A stretch of 50,971 bases of DNA from Gammaproteobacteria bacterium (lineage in GTDB: Bacteria; Pseudomonadota; Gammaproteobacteria; SZUA-229): NCBI GenBank assembly GCA_030595185.1, contig JAUVDT010000004.1, positions 1 through 50,971 of the forward strand. The letters are read 5' to 3'. The position numbers and the translations under genes are program-made. Below the pieces are notes generated by a model, which saw nothing but the letters and a program-made list of their open reading frames with translations, did no database searches and was not told the origin of the DNA. Numbering within the stretch: position 1 is the first letter of the stretch; every line of letters starts with the position of its first letter. This document shows, piece by piece, positions 17,230 through 26,239 of the stretch.

Positions 17230-17547
17230 TTAATTATGCCCACTTATTTTGGCGTGTAATGGCTTAGTATCTTCAAACGCTTTTATTTGCTCTTCTGATG
17301 CCTTCGTTTGGTATTTTTCTTTCCATTCAGCCATGCTCATGCCATAAATTATCTGTTGAGCTTCTGCATAATCCATATCAATACTATGGTCTTTAGCTGA
17401 CGCTAAATACCACTTCGACAGACAATTTCGACAAAAACCCGCCAGATTCATTAAATCAATATTTTGAACATCGGTTCTATTTTGTAAATGTTCAACAAGA
17501 CCACGGAACGCAGCAGCTTCAATTTCAGTTTGTGTTTTTTGATCCAT
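17230..17547 (-). CDS. DUF1244 family protein
   Basis: 105 residues. The conserved core AAFRGLVEHLQNRTDVQNID followed by LAGFCRNCLSKWY matches DUF1244, a small, widespread proteobacterial family of unknown function. The CRNC pair could bind metal. Convergent with the 80-residue gene; 10 bp separate their ends. Confidence 0.9.
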   Translation of the reverse strand: MDQKTQTEIEAAAFRGLVEHLQNRTDVQNIDLMNLAGFCRNCLSKWYLASAKDHSIDMDYAEAQQIIYGMSMAEWKEKYQTKASEEQIKAFEDTKPLHAKISGHN

Positions 17548-17686
17548 AATATTACCGAGTTAACTATTGAAAGAAGTCCATTTTACATCAATCGATTAGT
17601 TCAGGTATTAAATAGGGCGCAGCTCGGCAGAAATAATCAATCTAGGCTATAAATAAATATAACTTGGTTAATGAATATAATAATAC

Positions 17687-18697
17687 ATGAGCACAAAGGT
17701 TTTAATTTGTGATGATTCGAGTTTTGCACGCAAGCAAATGACTCGAGCTCTTCCTAAAAAATGGCAGATTGAAATTAGCTATGCGACTAATGGTCTGGAG
17801 GCCTTAGATCAAATTAGAAAAGGTAATGGAGATATTCTTTTCCTTGATTTAAATATGCCCATTATGGATGGCTACCAAACCTTAGAAGCCATTATCAAAG
17901 AAGACCTCCCTACAATGACTATTGTTGTTTCTGGTGATATACAACCGGAAGCACTTAAGCGTGTTAAAGATTTAGGAGCACTGGAATTTATAAATAAACC
18001 AGTCGATGGTGAATTAATTGATCAAGTATTAAGTAGTTTTGGCATTAGTCTTGATGAAGTCAATAATGACGACATTGAGCAAGATGCTAGCCCTGATGAT
18101 AGTTCTGAAATTGACCTTGACGATAGTTATAAGGAGCTTGCTAACGTTGCAATGGGTAGAGCAGCCGACCTGCTTGCAAGGCTGTTAAATGCTTTTGTAA
18201 AAATGCCTATCCCTAATGTTAAGCACATAGAGATTAGTGAACTGGAAATGGCTATGCAGCACATTAAGTCTAACGATTCTATTTCTGCAGTGTGTCAGGG
18301 ATTTATCGGGGCTGGAGTGGCTGGTGAAGCACTCATGATATTTAATGAAGCCAGTTACACTGATATTGCAGAATTAATGAAATACGATGGTGAAATTACT
18401 GAAACAGTTCAGCTTGAATTGCTCATGGATATTTCTAGTGTCTTATGCAATGCGTGTTTAGCTGGAATAGCAGATCAACTTGATATTAATTTTAGTCTTG
18501 GTCACCCAATGATTATTGGACAACACATACATTTCGATGACATTTTAAAAGGTTCATCAACGCAGTGGAAAAAACTTCTCACTATAGAAATGGGATATGA
18601 AATTGAAAATAAAAATATTAGCTGTGATTTGTTATTGCTCATAACTGAAGATTCAATAGAGTCACTTAATGAAAGAGTTTCATACTTACTTGATTAA
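17687..18697 (+). CDS. Response regulator with CheC/CheX-like phosphatase domain
   Basis: 336 residues. The receiver (1-122) has Asp9/Asp10, phospho-acceptor Asp54, Ser82 and Lys104. After an acidic linker (about 125-145) comes a CheC/CheX-like domain (about 146-330) with two matching halves: YKELANVAMGRAADLLARLL and LELLMDISSVLCNACLAGIA. CheC/CheX proteins dephosphorylate response regulators, so this one may remove its own or a partner's phosphate. It ends 24 bp before a diguanylate cyclase gene and probably shares its transcript. Confidence 0.85.
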   Translation: MSTKVLICDDSSFARKQMTRALPKKWQIEISYATNGLEALDQIRKGNGDILFLDLNMPIMDGYQTLEAIIKEDLPTMTIVVSGDIQPEALKRVKDLGALEFINKPVDGELIDQVLSSFGISLDEVNNDDIEQDASPDDSSEIDLDDSYKELANVAMGRAADLLARLLNAFVKMPIPNVKHIEISELEMAMQHIKSNDSISAVCQGFIGAGVAGEALMIFNEASYTDIAELMKYDGEITETVQLELLMDISSVLCNACLAGIADQLDINFSLGHPMIIGQHIHFDDILKGSSTQWKKLLTIEMGYEIENKNISCDLLLLITEDSIESLNERVSYLLD

Positions 18698-18721
18698 ATG
18701 ATAGGAAAAGAGATTTAAAAT

Positions 18722-19684
18722 ATGCAAACAGGTCAAGTAAATATCAAAGACATTCATTGGCTTATGAATATGCTGCAATCAATAGATGTAGGATTAATTG
18801 TGCTTGATCGTGATTACAAAGTTCTTGTCTGGAATTCTTTTATGGAAAATCATAGCGGTATCGGGCCGGCAATTATAAAAGATAAAGTTTTATTTGATGA
18901 GTGCCCAACCATACCTGAAGATTGGTTTCGTCAAAAAGCTGAATCGGTATTTGTATTAAAAAATAGTGCATTCACTGTTTGGGAACAACGACCTTATTTA
19001 TTTCTGTTTAAGAACTACCGACCCATAACAGGGTCAGCAGATTACATGTATCAAAATATAACATTAATACCGCTCTTATCCGCAGATAATGAAGTAGGGC
19101 ATATAGGTGTATTAATTTACGATGTAACTGATATAGCCGTAAATAAAATAAAGCTTGAAGAAGCTAATAAAAAATTAGCCGAATTAAGTAAAACCGATCA
19201 CTTAACACAATTAAACAATCGTGGTGCCTGGGAAGGCTATTTAGAAAGAGAATATAAACGCTCTATAAGAAGCAATCACATATGTAGCGTAGTAATGTTT
19301 GATATCGATCATTTTAAAAATGTAAATGATACTTACGGGCATCAGGCAGGCGATGAAGTGATTAGACGAACATCGGCTTTATTAAAAGAAACAATGAGGC
19401 TAACTGACATTGCTGGCCGTTATGGTGGTGAAGAGTTCGGTGTTATTTTAGTTGATACAAATTCAGAAAATGCTTTAATTTTTACAGAACGTTTACGTAA
19501 AAGAATTGAAGATGAAGTCGTTGAGTACGAAGGTAATAAAATAAAATTCACAATCAGTTTAGGTATTTCACAATTATCTAAAGACTGTAAAACCTATCAA
19601 AACTGGCTTGAACAGTCTGATCAGGCGCTTTATGTTTGTAAAGAGTCTGGGCGAAACAAATCTGAAATCTATAAATCAAAATAA
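18722..19684 (+). CDS. PAS-GGDEF diguanylate cyclase
   Basis: 320 residues. A PAS-like sensor (about 11-140; GLIVLDRDYKVLVWNSFMEN) joins through a short helix (AVNKIKLEEANKKLAELSKT) to a GGDEF domain. The active-site motif is GGEEF (235-239) and an inhibitory RxxD site, RLTD (226-229), sits exactly five residues before it, so the protein should make c-di-GMP and be product-inhibited. No membrane segment, so it is cytosolic. Paired with the response regulator-CheX gene just upstream. Confidence 0.93.
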   Translation: MQTGQVNIKDIHWLMNMLQSIDVGLIVLDRDYKVLVWNSFMENHSGIGPAIIKDKVLFDECPTIPEDWFRQKAESVFVLKNSAFTVWEQRPYLFLFKNYRPITGSADYMYQNITLIPLLSADNEVGHIGVLIYDVTDIAVNKIKLEEANKKLAELSKTDHLTQLNNRGAWEGYLEREYKRSIRSNHICSVVMFDIDHFKNVNDTYGHQAGDEVIRRTSALLKETMRLTDIAGRYGGEEFGVILVDTNSENALIFTERLRKRIEDEVVEYEGNKIKFTISLGISQLSKDCKTYQNWLEQSDQALYVCKESGRNKSEIYKSK

Positions 19685-19849
19685 AGATCTAATAGATTGT
19701 CTAAGCTAACAATCTGCACTCTAATTCAATCTCATTATCTAGTATTTAGAACTTTTATCTTATATAAACTCTTTTATTCACTTTAAATTCGCATGATGAG
19801 TCATATCGAGATAAAATAGCGCATTATTTATCTATTTGGTTTTTTACGC

Positions 19850-20152
19850 ATGTCTAACGATCAAGAAGAATTAAACCGTGAGACAGCAAAGTTGTCATGG
19901 TCAGAATTAGAAAAGCATTTTGCACGTGGTTCTGTCATTAAAGTTGAAAAAGGCATGGATTTAATTAAAGTGGCTGTCATCATCAAACAAGATGATAAGC
20001 CAGCTCTTGAAAAAATGCTTGCTGACGGAACGGTATCCAATGCATCAATCGATGATGCTAAATTATGGAACGAATGTTCAACTGAATTCTGGGCTGTAGT
20101 GCTCGCACCCTGGGTAATTGTGCAGGCAATTGATACTAAGCTCGACTCTTAA
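19850..20152 (+). CDS. DUF2288 family protein
   Basis: 100 residues, cytosolic, no membrane segments. The pattern ELNRETAKLSWSELEKHFAR and WAVVLAPWVIVQAID is that of DUF2288, a small proteobacterial family without known function. It stands alone and ends before a strong terminator. Confidence 0.87.
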   Translation: MSNDQEELNRETAKLSWSELEKHFARGSVIKVEKGMDLIKVAVIIKQDDKPALEKMLADGTVSNASIDDAKLWNECSTEFWAVVLAPWVIVQAIDTKLDS

Positions 20153-20183
20153 TCTCTTATTAATTATTTAAAGACATGAAATC

Positions 20184-20211
20184 AAAAAGAGCCTTTTTAG
20201 GCTCTTTTTTT
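20184..20211. terminator. Bidirectional rho-independent terminator
   Basis: Stem AAAAAGAGCC/GGCTCTTTTT with a six-base T-rich loop and flanking A and T runs, between the ends of the convergent DUF2288 and YgiQ genes. It can serve both strands. Confidence 0.9.
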
Positions 20212-20228
20212 AATTAAAGTATTATTGA

Positions 20229-22388
20229 TTAAGGCTTACGATTTCTGGGCTGTTGAGACTTGCCTTTACCTTGATACTTTTTGCCTTTAGAAGGCATCAC
20301 CGGATTTTTGTTATTAGCAAAATAAGATTTCTTTTTGCTATGACCCTGGTTATTACCTTGACTCTTTTCCTGTGGTTGCCAATTTGGTACAAGATGGCGC
20401 TTTCCATTACCAATCAAATCAGCACGGCCCATTTTTTTCAATGCTTCTCTTAAAATTGGCCAGTTTTCTGCTGCGTGATAACGCAAAAATGCTTTGTGTA
20501 ACTTACGTTGTTTAGCACCACTCACTGTATTTACTTTTTCAGAATCCCTCGTGACCTTTTTAAGTGGGTTTCTACCAGTGTGATACATCGCAGAGGCAAT
20601 CGCTAACGGTGTAGGCAAAAATGCTTGCACTTGATCAGGCCTAAACTTGTTCTTTTTAAGCCACAAAGCCAGGTTAAGCATGTCTTCATCAGTTGTACCC
20701 GGGTGCGCAGAGATGAAGTAGGGGATTAAATACTGTTCTTTGCCCGCTAACTCTGAATATTTCTCAAACATTTCTTTAAATCGATCATAAGTGCCAATAC
20801 CCGGCTTCATCATCTTATCTAAAGGACCTTGTTCGGTATGTTCGGGGGCAATTTTTAAATAACCGCCAACATGATGCGTGACTAGCTCTTTAACGTATTC
20901 AGGCGATTCAACGGCAAGGTCGTAACGTAGTCCAGATGCTATAAAGATCCTTTTAATGCCCTGTAATGAACGTGCGCGACGATATAAGCTGATTAGCGGC
21001 TTATGGTCAGTGTTTAAATTCTCGCAAATACCGGGGAAGACACAGGATAATCGACGGCATGAGCTTTCAATTGCCTTACTCTTGCATGCTAGCCTGTACA
21101 TATTGGCAGTGGGGCCACCAAGGTCTGAAATATTGCCGGTAAAGCCAGGCACATTATCTCTAATGTTTTCGATTTCTCGTATAACGGAGTCTTCTGAACG
21201 ACTCTGAATAATGCGCCCTTCATGTTCTGTTATTGAACAAAAAGTACAACCACCAAAACAACCACGCATAATATTGATTGAGAAACGAATCATCTCATAA
21301 GCTGGCATTTTTGCCTGACCATAAGATGGGTGCGGCAGGCGGGTATAAGGTAATTCAAATAATCGATCGAATTCTTCAGTGCTCAAAGGTACTGGTGGCG
21401 GATTAAGCCATACAAATCGTTTACCATGTTGTTGTATCAGCGCGCGAGCATTACCCGGGTTGGTTTCTAAATGAAACACTCGTGAGGTATGGGCATAGGT
21501 AACATCATCGCTAACAACCTGATCATACGTAGGTAAGCGTATAACAGTGTTACTGCGGTCTAATTTAGTGCGTTTCTTTTCAAAACGTACGATGCTGCTG
21601 GTCGTTACATCGGGCTTAGATTCACAATCTGGTTCAGACTGATAGGGGTCAATATGTGCTTCAACGCGACCCGGCTTATCCACATCTGTGGAATTGATAA
21701 TAGTGAAATGCCCCGGTACGGACTGAGTCATAAAACCAGTGCCTAATATATCGCGTATTTCAGATACAGGCTCCCCATTCGCTAAACGATGAGCCAGTTC
21801 CACAATAGCTCGCTCAGCATTACCAAATAAGAGAATATCGGCTTTTGAATCAGGTAACACGGAACGTCGTACTTTTTCTGACCAGTAATCGTAATGTGCG
21901 ATACGACGAAGACTCGCTTCGATACCCCCGATGACAATAGGCACGCCTTTAAAGGCCTCACGAGCACGTTGTGCGTAAACGATTACAGAGCGATCAGGGC
22001 GTTTACCGCCTTCACCACCGGCTGTATATGCATCATTACTGCGTATTTTCTTATCAGAAGTGTAGCCATTAACCATCGAATCCATATTACCGGCAGTAAT
22101 ACCAAAAAATAGATTAGGCTTTCCCAGTGCCATAAAAGCTTCTTTATCATGCCAGTCAGGCTGAGAAATAATACCCACTCTAAAACCCTGAGACTCAAGC
22201 AATCGCCCAATTAAAGCCATGCCAAAGCTAGGATGATCGATATAAGCGTCACCAGTAACAAGAATAATATCGCAAGAATCCCAACCAAGATGATCCATCT
22301 CATCTCGGCTCATCGGCAATACGGGTGCCGTACCAAAACGCTTGGCCCAAAATTGGCGGTATGAGAATAGGGAGGCAGCTGTTGACAT
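20229..22388 (-). CDS. ygiQ: YgiQ-family radical SAM protein
   Basis: 719 residues, full length. An N-terminal domain ([19 protein letters not shown]) is followed by the radical-SAM core with CFGGCTFC (Cx3Cx2C) and EGRIIQSRS, and a lysine/glutamine-rich C-terminal tail (from about 665). YgiQ is conserved across bacteria; its substrate is unknown. It stands alone, convergent with DUF2288 and divergent from the PhnD-like gene. Confidence 0.94.
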   Translation of the reverse strand: MSTAASLFSYRQFWAKRFGTAPVLPMSRDEMDHLGWDSCDIILVTGDAYIDHPSFGMALIGRLLESQGFRVGIISQPDWHDKEAFMALGKPNLFFGITAGNMDSMVNGYTSDKKIRSNDAYTAGGEGGKRPDRSVIVYAQRAREAFKGVPIVIGGIEASLRRIAHYDYWSEKVRRSVLPDSKADILLFGNAERAIVELAHRLANGEPVSEIRDILGTGFMTQSVPGHFTIINSTDVDKPGRVEAHIDPYQSEPDCESKPDVTTSSIVRFEKKRTKLDRSNTVIRLPTYDQVVSDDVTYAHTSRVFHLETNPGNARALIQQHGKRFVWLNPPPVPLSTEEFDRLFELPYTRLPHPSYGQAKMPAYEMIRFSINIMRGCFGGCTFCSITEHEGRIIQSRSEDSVIREIENIRDNVPGFTGNISDLGGPTANMYRLACKSKAIESSCRRLSCVFPGICENLNTDHKPLISLYRRARSLQGIKRIFIASGLRYDLAVESPEYVKELVTHHVGGYLKIAPEHTEQGPLDKMMKPGIGTYDRFKEMFEKYSELAGKEQYLIPYFISAHPGTTDEDMLNLALWLKKNKFRPDQVQAFLPTPLAIASAMYHTGRNPLKKVTRDSEKVNTVSGAKQRKLHKAFLRYHAAENWPILREALKKMGRADLIGNGKRHLVPNWQPQEKSQGNNQGHSKKKSYFANNKNPVMPSKGKKYQGKGKSQQPRNRKP

Positions 22389-22592
22389 AGTATTAATATA
22401 TGATTAAAAGTCGTATTCTAACATTTAAGACACTATATATAGCCAACAATATTAGTTATTTGTTATATATCTTCGTTTCTTTACTGTTTTCATTATAAAA
22501 TGTGTATTCTTAACTATAATAAACCTAGGGTTATTCTTGCTAAACTTAGTATTAATGTTATCTAAAGTTATAAATGGTCTTAAATAATAAAT

Positions 22593-23519
22593 ATGAAAAA
22601 AATAAGAATGAATATCAGATATAGCTGGATTGCTATCATCATTTCGGCTTTATTCATTATTTCTTGTTCTTCTGATGAAAATGAAACTTCATATGCACCG
22701 GCATTTTCATCAAGTAAGTCTAATGAAAGTAAAAAAGAGTATGTATTTGGTGTTCATCCGCTACATAATCCACAACGCTTACATGAAGTTTTTTCACCTT
22801 TAATGGATTATTTAAATAAACATTTTGAAGACGTCTCTTTTAAACTTGAAGCATCAAGAAACTATGCTGTGTACGACAAAAAACTTTATGCTCAAAAATT
22901 TGATTTCGCATTACCAAACCCTTACCAAACTGTAAATGCTGTAAAACATGATTATAAAATATTTGGTAAAATGGCAGATGATTATAATTTTAGAGGCATC
23001 ATACTTATCCGTAGGGACAGTGGTATAAATTCAATTACGGATCTCAAAGGAAAAATAGTTACGTACCCAGCGCCAACTGCTCTGGCAGCGACGATGATGC
23101 CCCAGTACTATATTCAACAACATGGTCTTGATGTAATGAAAGATATTGATAACAGATACGTTGGATCTCAAGAGTCATCCATTATGAATGTGTTTTTAAA
23201 ACATTCATCAGCTTCTGCAACCTGGCCGCTTCCATGGATTGCTTTATCAAAAGAACGGCCTGAAATAGCAGAACAGTTAATCGTTAAATGGGAAACTGAT
23301 TCTTTACCAAATAACGGTCTTGTTGCAAAAAAAGATATTCCTGTTGACGTTATAAATAAAGTTTCATCACTTTTATTTAATTTACATAAATCAAAAGAAG
23401 GTAAAGTCATTTTAGATAGAATGGTGTTATCCGCATTTGAAAAAGCAGACAACACAACATACAAACCCGTTAATGATTTCTTAAGAACTTTTTCGAAAGA
23501 AGTTCGTCCTCTAAAATAA
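22593..23519 (+). CDS. PhnD-like substrate-binding lipoprotein
   Basis: 308 residues. The signal sequence ends in a lipobox IISC with Cys25, so it is probably membrane-anchored on the periplasmic side. The mature part is a phosphate/phosphonate-binding PhnD-like fold: VFGVHPLHNPQRLHEVFSPL, then FDFALPNPYQT and a GKIVTYPAPTALAA loop. No ABC permease or ATPase is adjacent; instead its stop is one base from a hybrid histidine kinase gene. I infer it presents a ligand to that kinase. The ligand is unknown. Confidence 0.87.
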   Translation: MKKIRMNIRYSWIAIIISALFIISCSSDENETSYAPAFSSSKSNESKKEYVFGVHPLHNPQRLHEVFSPLMDYLNKHFEDVSFKLEASRNYAVYDKKLYAQKFDFALPNPYQTVNAVKHDYKIFGKMADDYNFRGIILIRRDSGINSITDLKGKIVTYPAPTALAATMMPQYYIQQHGLDVMKDIDNRYVGSQESSIMNVFLKHSSASATWPLPWIALSKERPEIAEQLIVKWETDSLPNNGLVAKKDIPVDVINKVSSLLFNLHKSKEGKVILDRMVLSAFEKADNTTYKPVNDFLRTFSKEVRPLK

Positions 23520-23520
23520 T

Positions 23521-26193
23521 ATGATCAGTTTTTTTAATAAACTTATATTTTCATCTCTTGCAAGGCAATTAATTTTTGGTGTTGCAACTCTTCACGCCGT
23601 ACTAATGACAATTTTTGTATTTGATTTAGTGGAAAGGCAGCGTGGTTTTATGTTGTATCAAAATTACCAACAAGCAATTGGCTTAGCCGCTACTCTTGCA
23701 ACCAATGGTTCTTCCTGGGTCTTAGCTAACGATTTAGCTGGTATTGAAGAAATTATCAATTCTCAGGGTAATTACCCAGACCTTGAATATGCAATGTTTA
23801 TTGATTTGCACGGCAAAGTTCTTGGCTATTCAGATCGAAATAGAACCGGGCAATATATTAGTGATGAAACCAGTCATAAAATATTATTTGGTGATCAGCA
23901 AGTAAAAGTAATTTATGAATCAGATGCATTAATAGATGTTGCAGCACCCGTCATGGTTAACAATAAAATAATAGGGTGGGCACGCGTTGGTATTAGTCGA
24001 GTATCTATGACTAACAACCTCAAACTTGTTACCACTAAAGGTTTGATTTATACATTTCTTGCAATTTTTGTTGGTGTCTTATTCGCATGGATTATGGCAA
24101 ATGGTTTAACAAAGGGCATTAGAAAGCTAAAACATGCGATTGATCAAATATCTGAAGGTTCAAGAGACGTCGTTTGTGAATTAAACCGTCACGATGAGTT
24201 AGAAGACTTAAGCCATGATTTTAATAAAATGCTTGTCACACTTACAGAACATGAGAAAAAAATAATTGAAACTCATGAAGCTTTAAATTTAAGTGAATTA
24301 AAAGTTTCAAAACTAATTGATAACTTGAGGACAGAGTATGTTTTTTATTCTCATGATATTGACGGTGTTTTTACCTACCTTAGCCCATCCATAACCGATG
24401 TATTGGGTTATTCAAACGAAGAGTACATGAAAAGATATGATGCTTTCTACACCGATAATGACCTTAATACTAAAGCAATAAATTATACAAAGTTAGTTCT
24501 ACAAGGGCGATCTGTACCTCCTTATGAAGTGGAAGTACTCCATAAGGATGGTAGAAAAAGAATCATGGAAGTTACAGAGTCACCTGTAAAAGACGATGAA
24601 GGTGGGGTTGTAGCAGTAGAAGGCTTAGCTCGAGATATCACTGAAATGAAACAAGCCGCTGAAAAAATAAAAAATGAAAAAGATAATTTTGAAAGAGAAC
24701 AGCTACTATTAGAGTCCATCATAAATGCAATCCCCGATCAAATTTATTATAAAAATAACGAAGGTTCATACTTAGGTTCAAATAAAGCATTTGATGACTA
24801 CATAGGCTTAAGTAAAGATGAAATGGCTAAGATGCAGAATAGCGATTTGTTTTCATCTTCAAAAGTTAAATCAGACCATATAATAGAACATGAAATTGAT
24901 TTAACAGGGCGTGAAATTCATAAGGAAGAAGTGGTTTCAAATATTGGTGGAAAACAACATGTATTGGATACTGTTTACACAAACTTTAAAAAAGAAAATG
25001 GTGACTTATTAGGTTACATACAAATAAGTCGCGATGTATCTGAAATTAGAAACCAGGAGATACAACTTAGACGATCACAGCGTCTTGATGCTCTAGGTAA
25101 GCTTACAGGCGGTATTGCACATGACTATAATAATATTCTTGGTGTAATTATTGGGTATGCTGAATTATTGTCTATGTCTGTTAAAGATGAAAAATTAAAA
25201 GTTTTTTCTGATCAGATCATGACAGCAGGAAACCGAGCAGCCAGCCTTACAAAAAAACTACTCGCTTTTACAAAAAGCCAAAGCTCTATATCAAGCTCAG
25301 TTAACATTAATGATCTGCTAAAAACTGATTTGAATATGTTGCAAAAAACGTTAACTGCTCGTATCGAAGTGGTTTTTGATTTAGATGAGTCGCTCTGGGA
25401 TGTTTGGATTGACGATAGTGACTTCCATGATTGTATACTCAATATGAGTATTAATGCGATGCATGCAATGCCAGATGGCGGTGAGTTATCTTTTAAAACA
25501 AAGAATATTCACTTTTCAGCAAGTGAAGCAATATCATTAAATATGTCTGAAGGTGATTATATTCAGGTCAGTATTGGCGATACTGGCTGTGGGATGGATG
25601 AGGTTGTAAAAGAACAATTATTTGATCCATTTTTTACTACTAAAGGTGAAAAAGGTTCTGGTTTGGGATTAAGTCAGGTAATTGGTTTTATCAACCGTTC
25701 AAACGCTCACATCAATATATATTCAGAAATAAATAAGGGCAGTACGTTTAATCTTTATTTTAAGCGATACACCTCATCTTCTAATACCAATAATGAAGAT
25801 AATGAAACAACGGAATCTAACATCACCGTTAAAAAAGGAAAGAATATTCTTGTCGTTGATGATGAACCGGCTTTAAAAGAGTTGGCGGCCAAAATGCTAT
25901 CTATTCAGGGTTATAATGTATTTGAAGCAGGCAGTGTTAAATCAGCAGTAGAAATACTAAATAACGAATCCATCGATCTAGTATTGAGTGATGTCATTAT
26001 GCCAGATGCTGATGGCTATGAACTAGCGACGATCATTAAAGAGAACTTTCCTTGGGTAAAATTAATTTTAGCAAGCGGGTTTACAAAGTCAGAGTCACAA
26101 AAACCTGAGCACCAGACTTTAACCGATAATCTTCTGCATAAACCATACTCGTCAACTGAATTACTAGAAGCAGTCAACAAACAATTAAAATAA
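23521..26193 (+). CDS. Hybrid sensor histidine kinase (HAMP-PAS-PAS-HisKA-HATPase-REC)
   Basis: 890 residues. TM1 (about 17-37), a periplasmic domain (38-175), TM2 (about 177-198), HAMP (199-250), two PAS domains (about 268-378 and 395-505), a His box with His534 in GGIAHDYNNILG, HATPase (GDTGCGMD, GEKGSGLGLS), and a C-terminal receiver with Asp780/Asp781, phospho-acceptor Asp824 and Lys874. The HDxNN box is that of NtrB/PAS-type kinases. It lies one base after the PhnD-like lipoprotein gene. No separate output regulator gene is adjacent. Confidence 0.93.
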   Translation: MISFFNKLIFSSLARQLIFGVATLHAVLMTIFVFDLVERQRGFMLYQNYQQAIGLAATLATNGSSWVLANDLAGIEEIINSQGNYPDLEYAMFIDLHGKVLGYSDRNRTGQYISDETSHKILFGDQQVKVIYESDALIDVAAPVMVNNKIIGWARVGISRVSMTNNLKLVTTKGLIYTFLAIFVGVLFAWIMANGLTKGIRKLKHAIDQISEGSRDVVCELNRHDELEDLSHDFNKMLVTLTEHEKKIIETHEALNLSELKVSKLIDNLRTEYVFYSHDIDGVFTYLSPSITDVLGYSNEEYMKRYDAFYTDNDLNTKAINYTKLVLQGRSVPPYEVEVLHKDGRKRIMEVTESPVKDDEGGVVAVEGLARDITEMKQAAEKIKNEKDNFEREQLLLESIINAIPDQIYYKNNEGSYLGSNKAFDDYIGLSKDEMAKMQNSDLFSSSKVKSDHIIEHEIDLTGREIHKEEVVSNIGGKQHVLDTVYTNFKKENGDLLGYIQISRDVSEIRNQEIQLRRSQRLDALGKLTGGIAHDYNNILGVIIGYAELLSMSVKDEKLKVFSDQIMTAGNRAASLTKKLLAFTKSQSSISSSVNINDLLKTDLNMLQKTLTARIEVVFDLDESLWDVWIDDSDFHDCILNMSINAMHAMPDGGELSFKTKNIHFSASEAISLNMSEGDYIQVSIGDTGCGMDEVVKEQLFDPFFTTKGEKGSGLGLSQVIGFINRSNAHINIYSEINKGSTFNLYFKRYTSSSNTNNEDNETTESNITVKKGKNILVVDDEPALKELAAKMLSIQGYNVFEAGSVKSAVEILNNESIDLVLSDVIMPDADGYELATIIKENFPWVKLILASGFTKSESQKPEHQTLTDNLLHKPYSSTELLEAVNKQLK

Positions 26194-26239
26194 TAAAAGT
26201 AACGACTTGGAAAATAAAAATAAAAACAGAAGCATCATC

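Noticed and set aside
22593-26193. Phosphonate ABC transporter operon
   Set aside because: No permease or ATPase genes; the neighbour is a histidine kinase.
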